The notes: generated from the sequence alone by a model not told the origin. A stretch of 64,000 nucleotides of DNA from JBFLVU01 sp037444825 (GCA_037444825.1 JBBILR010000002.1:62001-126000); one strand, 5' to 3'. Shown: positions 7,213 to 15,889, counted from the stretch's first letter. Numbers and translations: made by a program.

Positions 7213-9765
7213 ATGGGAAGGCTCATCGGCAGGCTCCCCAGCTGGCTGCTCGAACTGGTGCCGATCCTCGTGGGCATCGCCGTGGCCTTCGCCTACTTCG
7301 TCGTCACCCTGCCGGCCACGCGGCCCTTCGTCCCCCAGTACTTTCTCGCCGCGTTGGTCATCTACCTCCTCTCCCGGCCCCCCGCCGTGTGGTACTACAA
7401 CCGCTTCGTGCTCCCGCCCCTCAAGGCGTACCGGAAGGCCCGGAGGTCCGGGCGGCCCCTCAGCCAGGCGGACCTCCGAAGGTTCTACCTCGACCTCTCC
7501 CCCTTCCTGCCCCGCCACCTCTTGGGCAGCCTGGTCATCTGGCTGGGCTGCGGCGCGGCCCTCCTCACCGCCGACCAGCTCTTCCTGGTGGGCACCTTCC
7601 TCTCCGCCGTCACCCTGGTCTTCACCACCATCATCATCGTGGTGGTGGGGGTGGTTCTCTCCTACTACGTCAACAAGGCCCGCCTGACCCCCGTGATGGA
7701 GGAGATCCAGGGACTCCTGGAGCGGCCCCCGGAGGTGCGGAAGGGCAGGCTTTCCATCCCCATGAAGGTGGCGGGGGGCGTGCTGGCCATCAACCTGCTG
7801 GCTTTTTTCGCTTTCGGCGTTCTTCTCTACGCGCAGATGGCCCGGGCCATCCAGGTTTCGATCCTCCGCCAAGCCGCCGGGAGCACCGGCACCCTCGGAG
7901 AGGTCCTGGACGGGCTCCCGAGGGAGCGCTGGGCCGCGGAACTGGAAGCGCGGCGCCCCGCGGGCACCGTTCTCGCGGTGGTGGCCTCCGACGGGACGGT
8001 GGTGGCCGAGGCGCCCCCCCGTTCCGTCTCCGGCTTCCGGAGCGTGGGGCGGTGGATCCGAACGTGGGGAAGGGTGGGCCAGGAGGCCCAGGCCGCCACC
8101 CCGCTGGGCCAGGCCCTCTTCCGGCCCGGCCCCCAGGGGCTGGGCCTTCTCCTCGGCGTGGACCGGTCCGAGACCTCGCCGAGAAGGATGTTCGCCATCT
8201 TCACCGTGGGCTTCTTCTACCTCGTGGTGGCCATGCTGCTCCTCGTGCTCTTCATCGGCCTCTTCGGGCGGGACCTCTCCGCCGTGGGCCAGCGGCTGGC
8301 GGCCTTCTCCCACCGGATGGCGGAGGGGGACCTCCGGACCTCCGTCCCCGTGTGGTCCGACGACGAGCTGGGGCGCATCTCCGACGACCTCCACGGGCAG
8401 TTTCGGGACCTCCGAACCCTCGCCGGGGAGGTGGGCCTCTCGGCGCGCCTCGTGGAGGAGGAGATCGGGAGGCTGGCCGTGACGGCGGAGCGCCTCCACC
8501 GGGAGGTGGACAGCCAGAACCGCTCCCTCTCGGAGACCCGCGGGGCCGTGGAGGAAGCCTCCCGGACGGCGGAGGGGGTCTCGCGCTCGGCGGCGGAGGT
8601 GGCCTCCTTCACCCAGGAGGTGTCGTCCACCGTCCTGGAACTCCAGGCCAGCACCGAGGAGATTTCCCGGAGCGCCGACGTCCTCACCCAGTCGGTGGAG
8701 CAGACGGCCTCCTCCTCCAACGAGATCGCCGCCGCGGCGGAGGAGATCGCGGGGACGGTGCGGGAACTGGAGGGAAACGGGCAGGAGGCGGTCTCCTTCT
8801 TCCTCGAGCTGGACGCCTCTCTCGAGGAGACGCGGCGGAACGCCCAGAGCCTCCTGGAGGCCGCCCAGAAGGTCCGGGCGGACGCGGAGGCGGGCAACCA
8901 GGCGGTGCGGGAGGTGGGGGAGACCATCGAGGCCACCCACCGCTCCATCGAAGAGAGCCAGCGGGACCTGGAGTCCCTCCAGGCCGCCCTGGAGCGGATC
9001 CACTCCGTCACCGACGTCATCCAGGAGATCAGCGAGCAGACCAACCTGCTCTCCCTCAACGCCTCCATCATCGCCGCCGGGGCCGGGGAACACGGAAGGG
9101 CCTTCGCGGTGGTGGCCCAGCAGATCCGGGAACTCTCCCACCGGACGGCCCTCAACGTACGGGAGATCCGCGACCACATCCGCACGGTGGGGGAGAGCCG
9201 GGAACGGGTGGCCCGTTCGGTGGAGCGGTCGGTCCTCTCGGCCCGGAGGAGCACCGACCTTTCCCGCTCCGCGTGGGAGGCCCTGGCCACCATCCTCGAC
9301 TCCTCGGTCCGCCAGGACGACGTTTCCAGGACCATCGCCGCGGCGGCGGAGGAGGTGGCCCACGGGGGGCGCAGGGCCAGCCGGGTCATCGAGGGGATCT
9401 TCGAGCGGGTCCAGCAGATCGGAAGGGCCACCCGCCAGCAGGTGGAGGCCACGCGGCTCTTGCACCAGGAGGCCGAAAGGGTGCGCGAGGTGGCCGCCCA
9501 CCTTCGCGCCGCCACGGAAGAGCAGGCCCGGGGGACGGCCATGGCCGGCCAGGGGGTCACCCGGATCGCCGAGGAGAGCGCCGCGACCTCCCAATCCATG
9601 GCCCGACAGGCGGAGACCTCCCGGGCCATCACCGCAGCGGTGAACCGCATCAGCGAGGCCGCCGACGCCCTTTCGGGGGCCTTCGGGGACCTCACCCGGT
9701 CGGCGGCGCGCCTCGAGGACGGGGCCCGGCGGCTCAACGAGAGCCTGAGGGCCGTCCGCGTGTGA
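7213..9765 (+). CDS. Methyl-accepting chemotaxis protein, six-TM type (paralogue 2)
   Basis: 850 residues from the ATG at 7213, chosen over a GTG at 7180 because of the GGAGGTGGAGG immediately upstream. Layout matches the paralogue at 2846: four N-terminal TM segments, a fifth near residue 185, an extracytoplasmic domain, TM6 near residue 340, HAMP, then a long signalling hairpin. The tip reads EQTNLLSLNASIIAAGAGE, the same non-classical version, followed by HGRAFAVVAQQIRELS. The extracytoplasmic domains of the two paralogues have diverged much more than the signalling parts, which suggests different inputs feeding one array. They arose by duplication, with purM and the sigma gene now between them. 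Confidence 0.95.
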   Translation: MGRLIGRLPSWLLELVPILVGIAVAFAYFVVTLPATRPFVPQYFLAALVIYLLSRPPAVWYYNRFVLPPLKAYRKARRSGRPLSQADLRRFYLDLSPFLPRHLLGSLVIWLGCGAALLTADQLFLVGTFLSAVTLVFTTIIIVVVGVVLSYYVNKARLTPVMEEIQGLLERPPEVRKGRLSIPMKVAGGVLAINLLAFFAFGVLLYAQMARAIQVSILRQAAGSTGTLGEVLDGLPRERWAAELEARRPAGTVLAVVASDGTVVAEAPPRSVSGFRSVGRWIRTWGRVGQEAQAATPLGQALFRPGPQGLGLLLGVDRSETSPRRMFAIFTVGFFYLVVAMLLLVLFIGLFGRDLSAVGQRLAAFSHRMAEGDLRTSVPVWSDDELGRISDDLHGQFRDLRTLAGEVGLSARLVEEEIGRLAVTAERLHREVDSQNRSLSETRGAVEEASRTAEGVSRSAAEVASFTQEVSSTVLELQASTEEISRSADVLTQSVEQTASSSNEIAAAAEEIAGTVRELEGNGQEAVSFFLELDASLEETRRNAQSLLEAAQKVRADAEAGNQAVREVGETIEATHRSIEESQRDLESLQAALERIHSVTDVIQEISEQTNLLSLNASIIAAGAGEHGRAFAVVAQQIRELSHRTALNVREIRDHIRTVGESRERVARSVERSVLSARRSTDLSRSAWEALATILDSSVRQDDVSRTIAAAAEEVAHGGRRASRVIEGIFERVQQIGRATRQQVEATRLLHQEAERVREVAAHLRAATEEQARGTAMAGQGVTRIAEESAATSQSMARQAETSRAITAAVNRISEAADALSGAFGDLTRSAARLEDGARRLNESLRAVRV

Positions 9766-9785
9766 GGCCGGGGCGCCCCCAGGGC

Positions 9786-10223
9786 CTACCTCCCCGGTTT
9801 TCGCCGGAAGTACTCCAGCCAGAACTCCACGTCCACGCCCTCGGAGGCCGGCTTCTCGTCTCGCCGGGGGCGCCTCCGTTTCCGCAGGGAGGCCAGGAAC
9901 TCCCCAGGCTCCATCCCCCGGGCCCCCTTCTCCCGGCAGCGGGCCAAAAGCTCCCGGTCGGCGGTGACCACCGTGTCCCCGGGCCTCACCAGCCCGGCGA
10001 TGACGTCGTCGGCCTTGACCTTTCCCGCGTAGGAGACGGCGATTCTCCCTCGCCGTTCCCCGCCCCGGCGGCCCTCCGGCGGAGGACCGTCGAAGACCAC
10101 GGTGAGGGGGGAGGGGGCTGCGCCGGCGAGGAGCCTCTCCAGCAGGCCCTCCCGTCCGGGGTCCCGCCCCTCGCCCTCGGCGAGGTGCCCCAGGAGGTTG
10201 TTCCCGTCGAGGATCCAGGTCAC
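9786..10223 (-). CDS. NYN/PIN-fold nuclease, YacP/Rae1-like
   Basis: 145 residues from a GTG. The N-terminal WILDGNNLLGHL carries the first acidic residue of the NYN active site; TVVFDG (about 41-46), the KADDVIAGLV segment (about 69-78) and VVTADRELLARCREKG (about 84-99) supply the other conserved acids. This is the pattern of YacP-type NYN proteins, which include the Bacillus ribosome-associated endonuclease Rae1. Only 16 bases separate it from the end of the DUF4388-type gene upstream, so they are probably one operon. Target RNA unknown. Confidence 0.82.
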   Translation of the reverse strand: MTWILDGNNLLGHLAEGEGRDPGREGLLERLLAGAAPSPLTVVFDGPPPEGRRGGERRGRIAVSYAGKVKADDVIAGLVRPGDTVVTADRELLARCREKGARGMEPGEFLASLRKRRRPRRDEKPASEGVDVEFWLEYFRRKPGR

Positions 10224-10239
10224 GGCGTCTTGGGCCGCC

Positions 10240-12045
10240 TCAAGACCTCTTCCATGCGGCCACCCGGGGGCTGGCGTTCTGCTTGAAAAAGGCCGGAAGC
10301 TCCCGGAGAGCGGCCTCCGCCGAAGGCCTGTCCGGGTAGAGGCCCCAGATGACCCGGAAGCAGGAGCGGCCTTTGAGGTCGTAGGGAAGGACCATGAAAC
10401 GCTCGTCGCCGGCGGCGGCCTGGAGGCCCTTGGCGAGGGTCTCCGGCTGGCAGGCCACCTCCACGTCCACGGTGAAGGCGGCCGCCCTTCCCCTCAGGGC
10501 GCCGGCGAAGGCCCGGGCCGCCTCGGCGTACCGCCCCGCCTCCAGCAGGCGGCGGGCCTCGGCGTCCGTGGCGGGGGCCGGCGGGGTCGGGGGCGGGGGT
10601 TCGCTCCGAGAAGCGGGGGTGGCCTCGGGAGGCGAAGCGGCCTCGGGTGCGGAAGCCGCGGGGGAAGGAGCGGGGAGCGTAGGTTCCGGAGCCGGTGGTG
10701 TGGCCGGGGTTCCGGGAGTGCCGGCGGCCTGGGAGGGGGTGGGGGGCGGCCCTTCGGGTTCCGGCGAGGGGGCGGGGGCCTCCGGCGTGCGGACCGCCGG
10801 GGCGGCCGGTTCCAGGGGCACGTAGGGGGAGGGTTTCAGGAAGAAGTACCACAACGAGAAGGCCGCCACGGCCAGAACGGCCAGGACGGCGGCGGCGCCC
10901 AGGAGAAGGCGGCGGGGGCGGCCCGCGGCGCGTGGCCGCTCCCCCGACCTTCCCGGGGGCTCGTCGAGGCCCTTGGCGGCCTCCGCTTCTCCTTCCGGAA
11001 AGAGAAGTTCGGGGCGGGAGCCTCCTCCGTCCACGCGGATGGGCCGAAAGGAGGGGGCCGGGGGGCGGGGAGGCCGGCCGCCTTCCACTCGGATGGGCGG
11101 CGGCGGGGGGGACATGCCCGGGAGGGAGGAGGGCAGGGACTCCTCCTCCGGTTCGGGGGAGGGGGGCTCCGGTTCCTCCTCGCTGGCGGAGGGGGCCTGG
11201 ACCTCGAAGGGCAGGGGCGCCGGCGCCGAAGGCGGGGGAGGCAGGGTGGAGGGGGTGGGGCCCGGCACCTCGGGCGCTTCCGGGGCCGAGATGTCGAGGA
11301 AGTTGAGGTCGATGCGGGGCTCCTCGGCCTTGGGGGGCTCCTGGACCGGCGCGATCTCCACGTAGCCTAGGGCGGAAAGGCCGATGAGGAGGCGGGCGGC
11401 GGTAAAGGGCTCCACGCCGGAGGCGTCTGCCACCTCCCGGGCGCTGTTCTTCCCGTTCACGGCGGCGAGGACCTTCCGTTCCGTTTCGGTGAGGCGGAGG
11501 GCGGGCATGGAGGCCCGGCCCTCGGGGGTCAAGGTGGGAACGTACGCGAGATCTCCGAGAACCCGCGCCGCCCAGGCCCGGTCCTCCACGGCAAGGGCCA
11601 CGTCGAGGATGAAGCGGGGGGTGACCACCGGGAGCTTGGCCAGGTTCGGGGGGAGCACGCCCGGCTTGAAGATGGCCTGGCCCTCCTCCCAGTTGGCGGC
11701 GGAGACGGCGATGCGGCGCATCTGCTCCACGAGGGCCTCCAAGAGGTCCGCGGAGCCGAGGAACCCGAGCTCCACCAGCGTGCGGCCGATGGTCCGGTTC
11801 CCCTTCTTCTCCATGGCCATGGCCAGCTGGTCGGCGGTGAGCTTCCCCTTTTCGATGAGGATCTCGGTGAACTTGTCCTCGGCGGCGTTGGAGGCGGCGA
11901 AGAGGAACTGTCCCTCCTCGGCGTACAGGAACTTGCTCGTGGGGCCCTTCTGGAGAACCAGGGTTCCCGTCTGGTGTCCGCGGAAAACGTCGCCGAGGAT
12001 GGGCAGGAGTTCACCCGGAGTGAGGGTGCGTGCCTCGGGGGCCAT
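10240..12045 (-). CDS. DUF4388 (PATAN-like) membrane protein with proline-rich linkers and SPOR-like C-terminus
   Basis: 601 residues from the ATG at 12045, which has GGAGGTGG just upstream. Residues about 5-200 are the DUF4388 type (GELLPILGDVFRGHQTGTLV, then FLYAEEGQFLFAASN), seen in predatory/gliding bacteria and cyanobacterial response regulators. A winged-helix-like segment follows (LTETERKVLAAVNGKNSARE, about 195-250). Then comes a long proline/glutamate-rich linker, one TM helix (about 385-410), a second proline/alanine-rich linker and a C-terminal domain of about 80 residues with the alternating strands of a SPOR-like module. A cytoplasmic sensor joined to an envelope-side domain is the natural reading; function unknown. 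Confidence 0.8.
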   Translation of the reverse strand: MAPEARTLTPGELLPILGDVFRGHQTGTLVLQKGPTSKFLYAEEGQFLFAASNAAEDKFTEILIEKGKLTADQLAMAMEKKGNRTIGRTLVELGFLGSADLLEALVEQMRRIAVSAANWEEGQAIFKPGVLPPNLAKLPVVTPRFILDVALAVEDRAWAARVLGDLAYVPTLTPEGRASMPALRLTETERKVLAAVNGKNSAREVADASGVEPFTAARLLIGLSALGYVEIAPVQEPPKAEEPRIDLNFLDISAPEAPEVPGPTPSTLPPPPSAPAPLPFEVQAPSASEEEPEPPSPEPEEESLPSSLPGMSPPPPPIRVEGGRPPRPPAPSFRPIRVDGGGSRPELLFPEGEAEAAKGLDEPPGRSGERPRAAGRPRRLLLGAAAVLAVLAVAAFSLWYFFLKPSPYVPLEPAAPAVRTPEAPAPSPEPEGPPPTPSQAAGTPGTPATPPAPEPTLPAPSPAASAPEAASPPEATPASRSEPPPPTPPAPATDAEARRLLEAGRYAEAARAFAGALRGRAAAFTVDVEVACQPETLAKGLQAAAGDERFMVLPYDLKGRSCFRVIWGLYPDRPSAEAALRELPAFFKQNASPRVAAWKRS

Positions 12046-12061
12046 GGCCACCTCCGGAGCG

Positions 12062-12067
12062 ATTATG
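12062..12067 (-). promoter_or_regulatory. -10 box (CATAAT) of the DUF4388 gene
   Basis: CATAAT on the minus strand, 16 bases before the ATG at 12045, giving a leader of about 10 bases that is almost entirely the ribosome site. Confidence 0.4.
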
Positions 12068-12236
12068 GGTTGGTCTCTTCGGCCTGTCAATCGAGACTCG
12101 AGCGAAAGGGGCGGCGAGCCGGGGGACCATGAGGGGTGTTCCCTCCCGATCGAGGTCAGGCGCCGCTTTGCACACCCGGGGGCTCTCCGGCAGGCGCGGG
12201 ACGCGGCGGCGGCCCCTCGGCCCGGCCTCTCCGGGG

Positions 12237-12245
12237 TGGTATGCT
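12237..12245 (+). promoter_or_regulatory. Extended -10 (TGGTATGCT) immediately before the GT9 gene
   Basis: TGG TATGCT ends six bases before the ATG at 12252. Since transcription normally begins about seven bases after the -10, the message should start at or next to the A of the ATG. No ribosome site is present between them, consistent with a leaderless mRNA. Confidence 0.55.
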
Positions 12246-12251
12246 CCCCCC

Positions 12252-13343
12252 ATGCGGGATCGGCGGCCCCGAAAGATCCTGGTGGTCCGTCTCTCCTCCC
12301 TGGGAGACGTGGCGCGGCTCCTGCCCTCCCTGAGAAGCCTGGAGGCCCAGGCGGAGCGGGTGGACCTCACCTTGGAGGACCGTTTCCTGCCCCTTCTGGC
12401 CCTCTTTCCCCCCAAGGGGCGGGTGGTGCCCTATCCCAGGCGGTCCGCCGGCTCGCCCCTGAGGAACCCCAGGAGGTGGGCCAGGGCCATGGCGGCGTAC
12501 GTTCGCGCGCTACGGGAGGAGCCGTACGACCTCGTCCTGGACCTCCACGGCATCCTTCGGTCGGCGGTGGTGGCCCGCCTCGCGGGAGGGGAGGTGGCCG
12601 GGTACGGACGGGGTTTCGGCAAGGAGCACAGCCACCTCTTTTACGACAAGGTCCTCACCCCCGGCCCGTCGTACCGGCTCTCGAGGTACGAGCGCTACGA
12701 GGGGGCCCTCCGGGCGCTGGGTTTCGAGGCCCCCCGGGGGGAGGAGCCCCTGGTTCCCCAAATCCCCGAAGGTGCCCGCCGAGACGTGGAGGCCTTTTTC
12801 GAGGCACGGGGCCTGCGGCCGGGGCGGTACCTCCTGGCCTTCCTCGGCACCAGCCGGGCCCAGGCCCGCAAACGGTGGCCCCCCTTCCGCTTCGCCGAAT
12901 TGGCCGCCGAGGCCCACGGGCGGTGGGGGCTCCCCACCGTCGTGGGGTGGGGCCCCGACGAAGAGGAGGCGCTCTCCTCCCTCCCCGAGGCCCCCTGGCT
13001 TCACGTTCCGCCCCTCTGGCCCCTGGACCGGCTCCTGGAGGCGGTGCGCCTCTCGGCGGCCTTCGTGGGGGCCGACACCGGCGCCATGCACCTCAGCGCC
13101 CTCCTGGGGGTTCCCACGGTGGCCCTCCTGGGCCCCACCGATCCGGTGGTGAACCGCCCCTACGGGAACCGCCACCGGATCGTTCACGACCCCCTGGCGC
13201 GAAAGGCCTGCGCCGGGCCGGGGTGCCCCCACCGCTCCTGCATGGGCCGCATCGAAGCCCGCGCGGTGGCCGAGGCCCTGGAGGCCCTTCTCGCGGAGGA
13301 GGGGCTTGCCCTTGCCGCGAAGGCGGGGGAGGAGAGACCGTGA
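12252..13343 (+). CDS. Glycosyltransferase family 9 (heptosyltransferase-like)
   Basis: 363 residues from the ATG at 12252; the open frame runs further upstream but KILVVRLSSLGDVARLLPSL, the family's N-terminus, begins right after this start. The C-terminal half has the GT9 donor-binding phrases GADTGAMHLSALLGVPTVAL and LLGPTDPVVNRPYG. GT9 enzymes move ADP-heptose or related sugars onto the LPS core at the cytoplasmic face of the inner membrane. Cysteines in ACAGPGCPHRSC near residue 320 are typical of the family. The stop overlaps the GTG of tatD (GTGA). The acceptor cannot be inferred because no other LPS core gene is nearby. Confidence 0.92.
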   Translation: MRDRRPRKILVVRLSSLGDVARLLPSLRSLEAQAERVDLTLEDRFLPLLALFPPKGRVVPYPRRSAGSPLRNPRRWARAMAAYVRALREEPYDLVLDLHGILRSAVVARLAGGEVAGYGRGFGKEHSHLFYDKVLTPGPSYRLSRYERYEGALRALGFEAPRGEEPLVPQIPEGARRDVEAFFEARGLRPGRYLLAFLGTSRAQARKRWPPFRFAELAAEAHGRWGLPTVVGWGPDEEEALSSLPEAPWLHVPPLWPLDRLLEAVRLSAAFVGADTGAMHLSALLGVPTVALLGPTDPVVNRPYGNRHRIVHDPLARKACAGPGCPHRSCMGRIEARAVAEALEALLAEEGLALAAKAGEERP

Positions 13344-14149
13344 CGGCATCGGGCATCTGGACCGACAGCCACGCCCACCTGGCCATGGAGGACTTCGCCC
13401 GGGACCTCCCGGAGGTGGTGGAGCGGGCCCGCCGGGCCGGGGTGGAGGGGATCCTGGTGGTGGGAACCTGCCCCGAGGACTGGGCCCCCTCGGCTCTGGC
13501 GGCGGCCCGCTTCGGCTTTCGGGCCACGGCGGGTCTCCACCCCCACGAGGCGCGGCGCTGGGGGGAAAGCCGGGAGCTTCTCCGAAAGGCCCTCGGCCAC
13601 CCCCTTGTGGCCGCCGTGGGGGAGGTGGGCCTCGACTACCACTACGACCTCTCCCCCCGGGAGGACCAGCGGCGCGCTTTCGAAGAGCAGGTGGCCCTGG
13701 CCCTGGAGGCGGACCTTCCGGTGGTGGTCCACTCCCGGGAGGCCTTCGAGGACACCCTGGCGATCCTGAGGGGGGCCGGTCCGTCCCTTCGGGGGGTCCT
13801 CCACTGCTTCACTTACGGGCCCGCCGAGGCGGAGGCCTTCCTGGGGCTGGGCCTTTTCCTTTCCTTTTCGGGGATCGCCGCCTTCCCGAAGGCCGGCAAG
13901 GTGCGGGAGGCGGCCCGGGCCACCCCCCTCGGCCGTCTCTTGGTGGAGACCGACGCCCCCTACCTGGCGCCCCCCCCGTTTCGGGGAAAGCGGTGCGAGC
14001 CGGCCTTCGTGGTCCGCGTGGGGGAGTGCCTGGCCGAGGACCGAGACCTCCCTCCCGGGGAGGTGGCCCGGGCCGCGACGGAGAACGCCCGGAAGCTCTT
14101 CGGCCTCGGCGGCGGCCAGGGCCCCACCGGCGAGAAAAAAAGCCCGTAA
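13340..14149 (+). CDS. tatD: TatD-family metal-dependent hydrolase/deoxyribonuclease
   Basis: 269 residues from a GTG overlapping the GT9 stop, with GGGGGAGGAGAG as ribosome site. Metal ligands of the TIM-barrel family are all seen: DSHAHLA (HxH), VGEVGLDYHYD (Glu), VVVHSREAF (His), LHCFTYG (His) and ETDAPYL (Asp). TatD proteins are 3'-5' DNA/RNA exonucleases with roles in repair; the cellular substrate here is unknown. Final codons overlap the U-tract of a terminator serving the opposite gene. Confidence 0.93.
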   Translation: MTASGIWTDSHAHLAMEDFARDLPEVVERARRAGVEGILVVGTCPEDWAPSALAAARFGFRATAGLHPHEARRWGESRELLRKALGHPLVAAVGEVGLDYHYDLSPREDQRRAFEEQVALALEADLPVVVHSREAFEDTLAILRGAGPSLRGVLHCFTYGPAEAEAFLGLGLFLSFSGIAAFPKAGKVREAARATPLGRLLVETDAPYLAPPPFRGKRCEPAFVVRVGECLAEDRDLPPGEVARAATENARKLFGLGGGQGPTGEKKSP

Positions 14150-14188
14150 AAAGACGGACGGCCGGAATGGGGGGGCTTCCGGCCGTCC
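14148..14188 (-). terminator. Intrinsic terminator of the UspA gene
   Basis: A perfect 12-bp stem (14156-14167 with 14177-14188, GGACGGCCGGAA and its complement) with a 9-base loop. On the minus strand it is followed by five T and, after ACGGGC, seven more T. The T-tract is only on the minus strand, so it ends the uspA message 70 bases past its stop. On the plus strand the hairpin follows the tatD stop but lacks a T-tract. Confidence 0.8.
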
Positions 14189-14257
14189 AGGGAAACTCGG
14201 CGTGTTTCTGGAGAGAGCCGCCGAGTACCCCTAATATAACACCTTTGAAGGGAAATT

Positions 14258-14722
14258 TCACCCCTCCCGGTCACCCCCCTTGTTCTGGGCCCGAACGGTG
14301 AGGACCGGGCAGGGGGCGCGGCGCAGCACGCGCTCCGCCGTGGAACCGAGGAGGACGTGGGCCATTCCGGTGTAGCCGTGGGTGCCCATGACGATGACGT
14401 CGGCCTTCTCTTCCGCGGCCACCCGCACGATCTCCTGGGAGGCGCGGCCGTGTTCCACCCGGCTCAGGATCTTTTCCCGGGGGACCTCCAGGGAGGCCGC
14501 CACCTCTTCCAGGGACTGCCGGGAGCGCTCCATGAGGCGCTCCTCCACGTCTCCGGAGGTCATGGGGCCGAAGGTGAAGTCCGAGGGGGCCACGATGGGC
14601 TCCACCACGTAGACCAGGATCAGCCGGGCGTCGAAGAGATCCCGAAGCGAGGTGGCGAGGCGAAGGGCGGAGAGGGAGACTTCCGAAAAGTCGATGGGGC
14701 AAAGGATCGTCGTCCATTTCAT
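14258..14722 (-). CDS. Universal stress protein, UspA family
   Basis: 154 residues, a single Usp domain. The N-terminal TTILCPIDFSEVSLSAL and the C-terminal ATP-binding signature MGTHGYTGMAHVLLGSTAERV (GxxG then G-S/T) are both intact, so an ATP-binding member is likely. GGGAGG lies before the ATG. Usp proteins are cytoplasmic and induced under stress. It is divergent from hemE, with overlapping -10 boxes. Confidence 0.93.
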   Translation of the reverse strand: MKWTTILCPIDFSEVSLSALRLATSLRDLFDARLILVYVVEPIVAPSDFTFGPMTSGDVEERLMERSRQSLEEVAASLEVPREKILSRVEHGRASQEIVRVAAEEKADVIVMGTHGYTGMAHVLLGSTAERVLRRAPCPVLTVRAQNKGGDREG

Positions 14723-14747
14723 GGCGGGGCCCTCCCGTTTTTACCCA

Positions 14748-14756
14748 AAATATACT
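14748..14756. promoter_or_regulatory. Overlapping divergent -10 boxes for uspA and hemE
   Basis: AATATACT holds TATACT at 14751-14756 on the plus strand (towards hemE) and TATATT at 14748-14753 on the minus strand (towards uspA). The two hexamers share three base pairs, so polymerase cannot occupy both at once. This suggests reciprocal expression of uspA and the heme cluster. Confidence 0.45.
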
Positions 14757-14806
14757 ACCCTCTCCCCGGCGGCGCCAGCGGCCGCCGGGAAAGGAGCCCC
14801 GTGGCG

Positions 14807-15835
14807 ATGTCGAGGTTTCTGGCCGCCCTCCGGCGGCAACGGGTGGACGCCACCCCCATCTGGATCATGCGCCAGGCCGGGCGGTACCTGCCCCAGTACC
14901 GGGCCACCCGGGAGCGGGCGGGGGACTTCCTGGCCCTGTGCAAAACCCCCGAGCTGGCCGCCGAGGTGACCCTGCAGCCGGTGGAGCTCTTCGGCATGGA
15001 CGCCGCCATCCTCTTCTCGGACATTCTCATCCCCGTGGAGGCCATGGGGGTTCCCCTGACCTTCCGGGAGGGGGAGGGCCCGCGCCTGGAGGCGGTGCAG
15101 GGCCCCATGGACCTCCGCCGCCTCCACGTCCCCGACCCCGAGACCGAGGTCCCCTTCGTCTTGGAGACCATCCGGATCCTGAGGGAGCGCCTGCCTCCCG
15201 GCGTTCCGCTCCTGGGCTTTTCGGGGGCCCCCTTCACCCTCGCCACCTACGTGGTGGAAGGGGGCACCTCCCGGAACTTCCGCCGCGTCCTCTCCTGGAT
15301 GTACGAGGACCCCGCCACCTTTCGGGACCTGCTCGACCTGCTGGCCGAGGCGGTGACGGCGTACCTCGCGGCCCAGGCCCGGGCCGGCGCCCAGGCCCTC
15401 CAGATCTTCGACACCTGGGCCGGCGTCCTCTCCCGGCGGCTCTACCGGGAAATGGCCCTCCCCGTGACCCAGCGGATCGTGAAGGCGCTGGCCCCGCTGG
15501 AGGTGCCGGTGATCCTCTACGTGAACGGGTGTTCCCCCTTCCTGGAAGAGATGGCCGCCACGGGCGTTGATGGGATCTCGGTGGACTGGAGGGTCTCCCT
15601 CGCCGAGGCGGGGGAGCGGACCCGGGGAGCCGTGGCCCTCCAGGGGAACCTGGACCCCCTGGCCCTCTTCGGGAGCAGGACCACCGTGGAGCGGGAAGCG
15701 GCCCGGGTCCTTGGCGAAGCCCCCGCCCGGGGCCATATCTTTAACCTGGGCCACGGCATCCTGCCGGACACGCCGGTGGAGAACGTCCGGGCCCTCGTGG
15801 AGGCGGTCCACCGGCTGGGGAAGAGCGAACCCTGA
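14807..15835 (+). CDS. hemE: Uroporphyrinogen decarboxylase
   Basis: 342 residues. ATG 14807 is preferred to GTG 14801 because AAAGGAG ends 10 bases before it. HemE removes four carboxyls from uroporphyrinogen III to give coproporphyrinogen III. The signature PIWIMRQAGRYLPQYR near the N-terminus (substrate-binding arginines), FGMDAAILFSDILIP (catalytic Asp of the family), GFSGAPFTLATY, and the C-terminal LQGNLDP and FNLGHGILPDTP are all present. It opens the heme cluster hemE-hemN-hemH-hemG. Confidence 0.97.
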   Translation: MSRFLAALRRQRVDATPIWIMRQAGRYLPQYRATRERAGDFLALCKTPELAAEVTLQPVELFGMDAAILFSDILIPVEAMGVPLTFREGEGPRLEAVQGPMDLRRLHVPDPETEVPFVLETIRILRERLPPGVPLLGFSGAPFTLATYVVEGGTSRNFRRVLSWMYEDPATFRDLLDLLAEAVTAYLAAQARAGAQALQIFDTWAGVLSRRLYREMALPVTQRIVKALAPLEVPVILYVNGCSPFLEEMAATGVDGISVDWRVSLAEAGERTRGAVALQGNLDPLALFGSRTTVEREAARVLGEAPARGHIFNLGHGILPDTPVENVRALVEAVHRLGKSEP

Positions 15836-15889
15836 GGGGAATATCCCCCCTCCTTCCCTCGCCAGGGCCCCCCCAAGGGAGAAGAAGCG

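Noticed and set aside
5808..10286. Open frame of 1492 codons on the plus strand
   Set aside because: It is a shadow through purM, the sigma gene and the second chemoreceptor, with proline/arginine/glycine-rich nonsense sequence and no motif. Long antisense frames are expected at this GC content.
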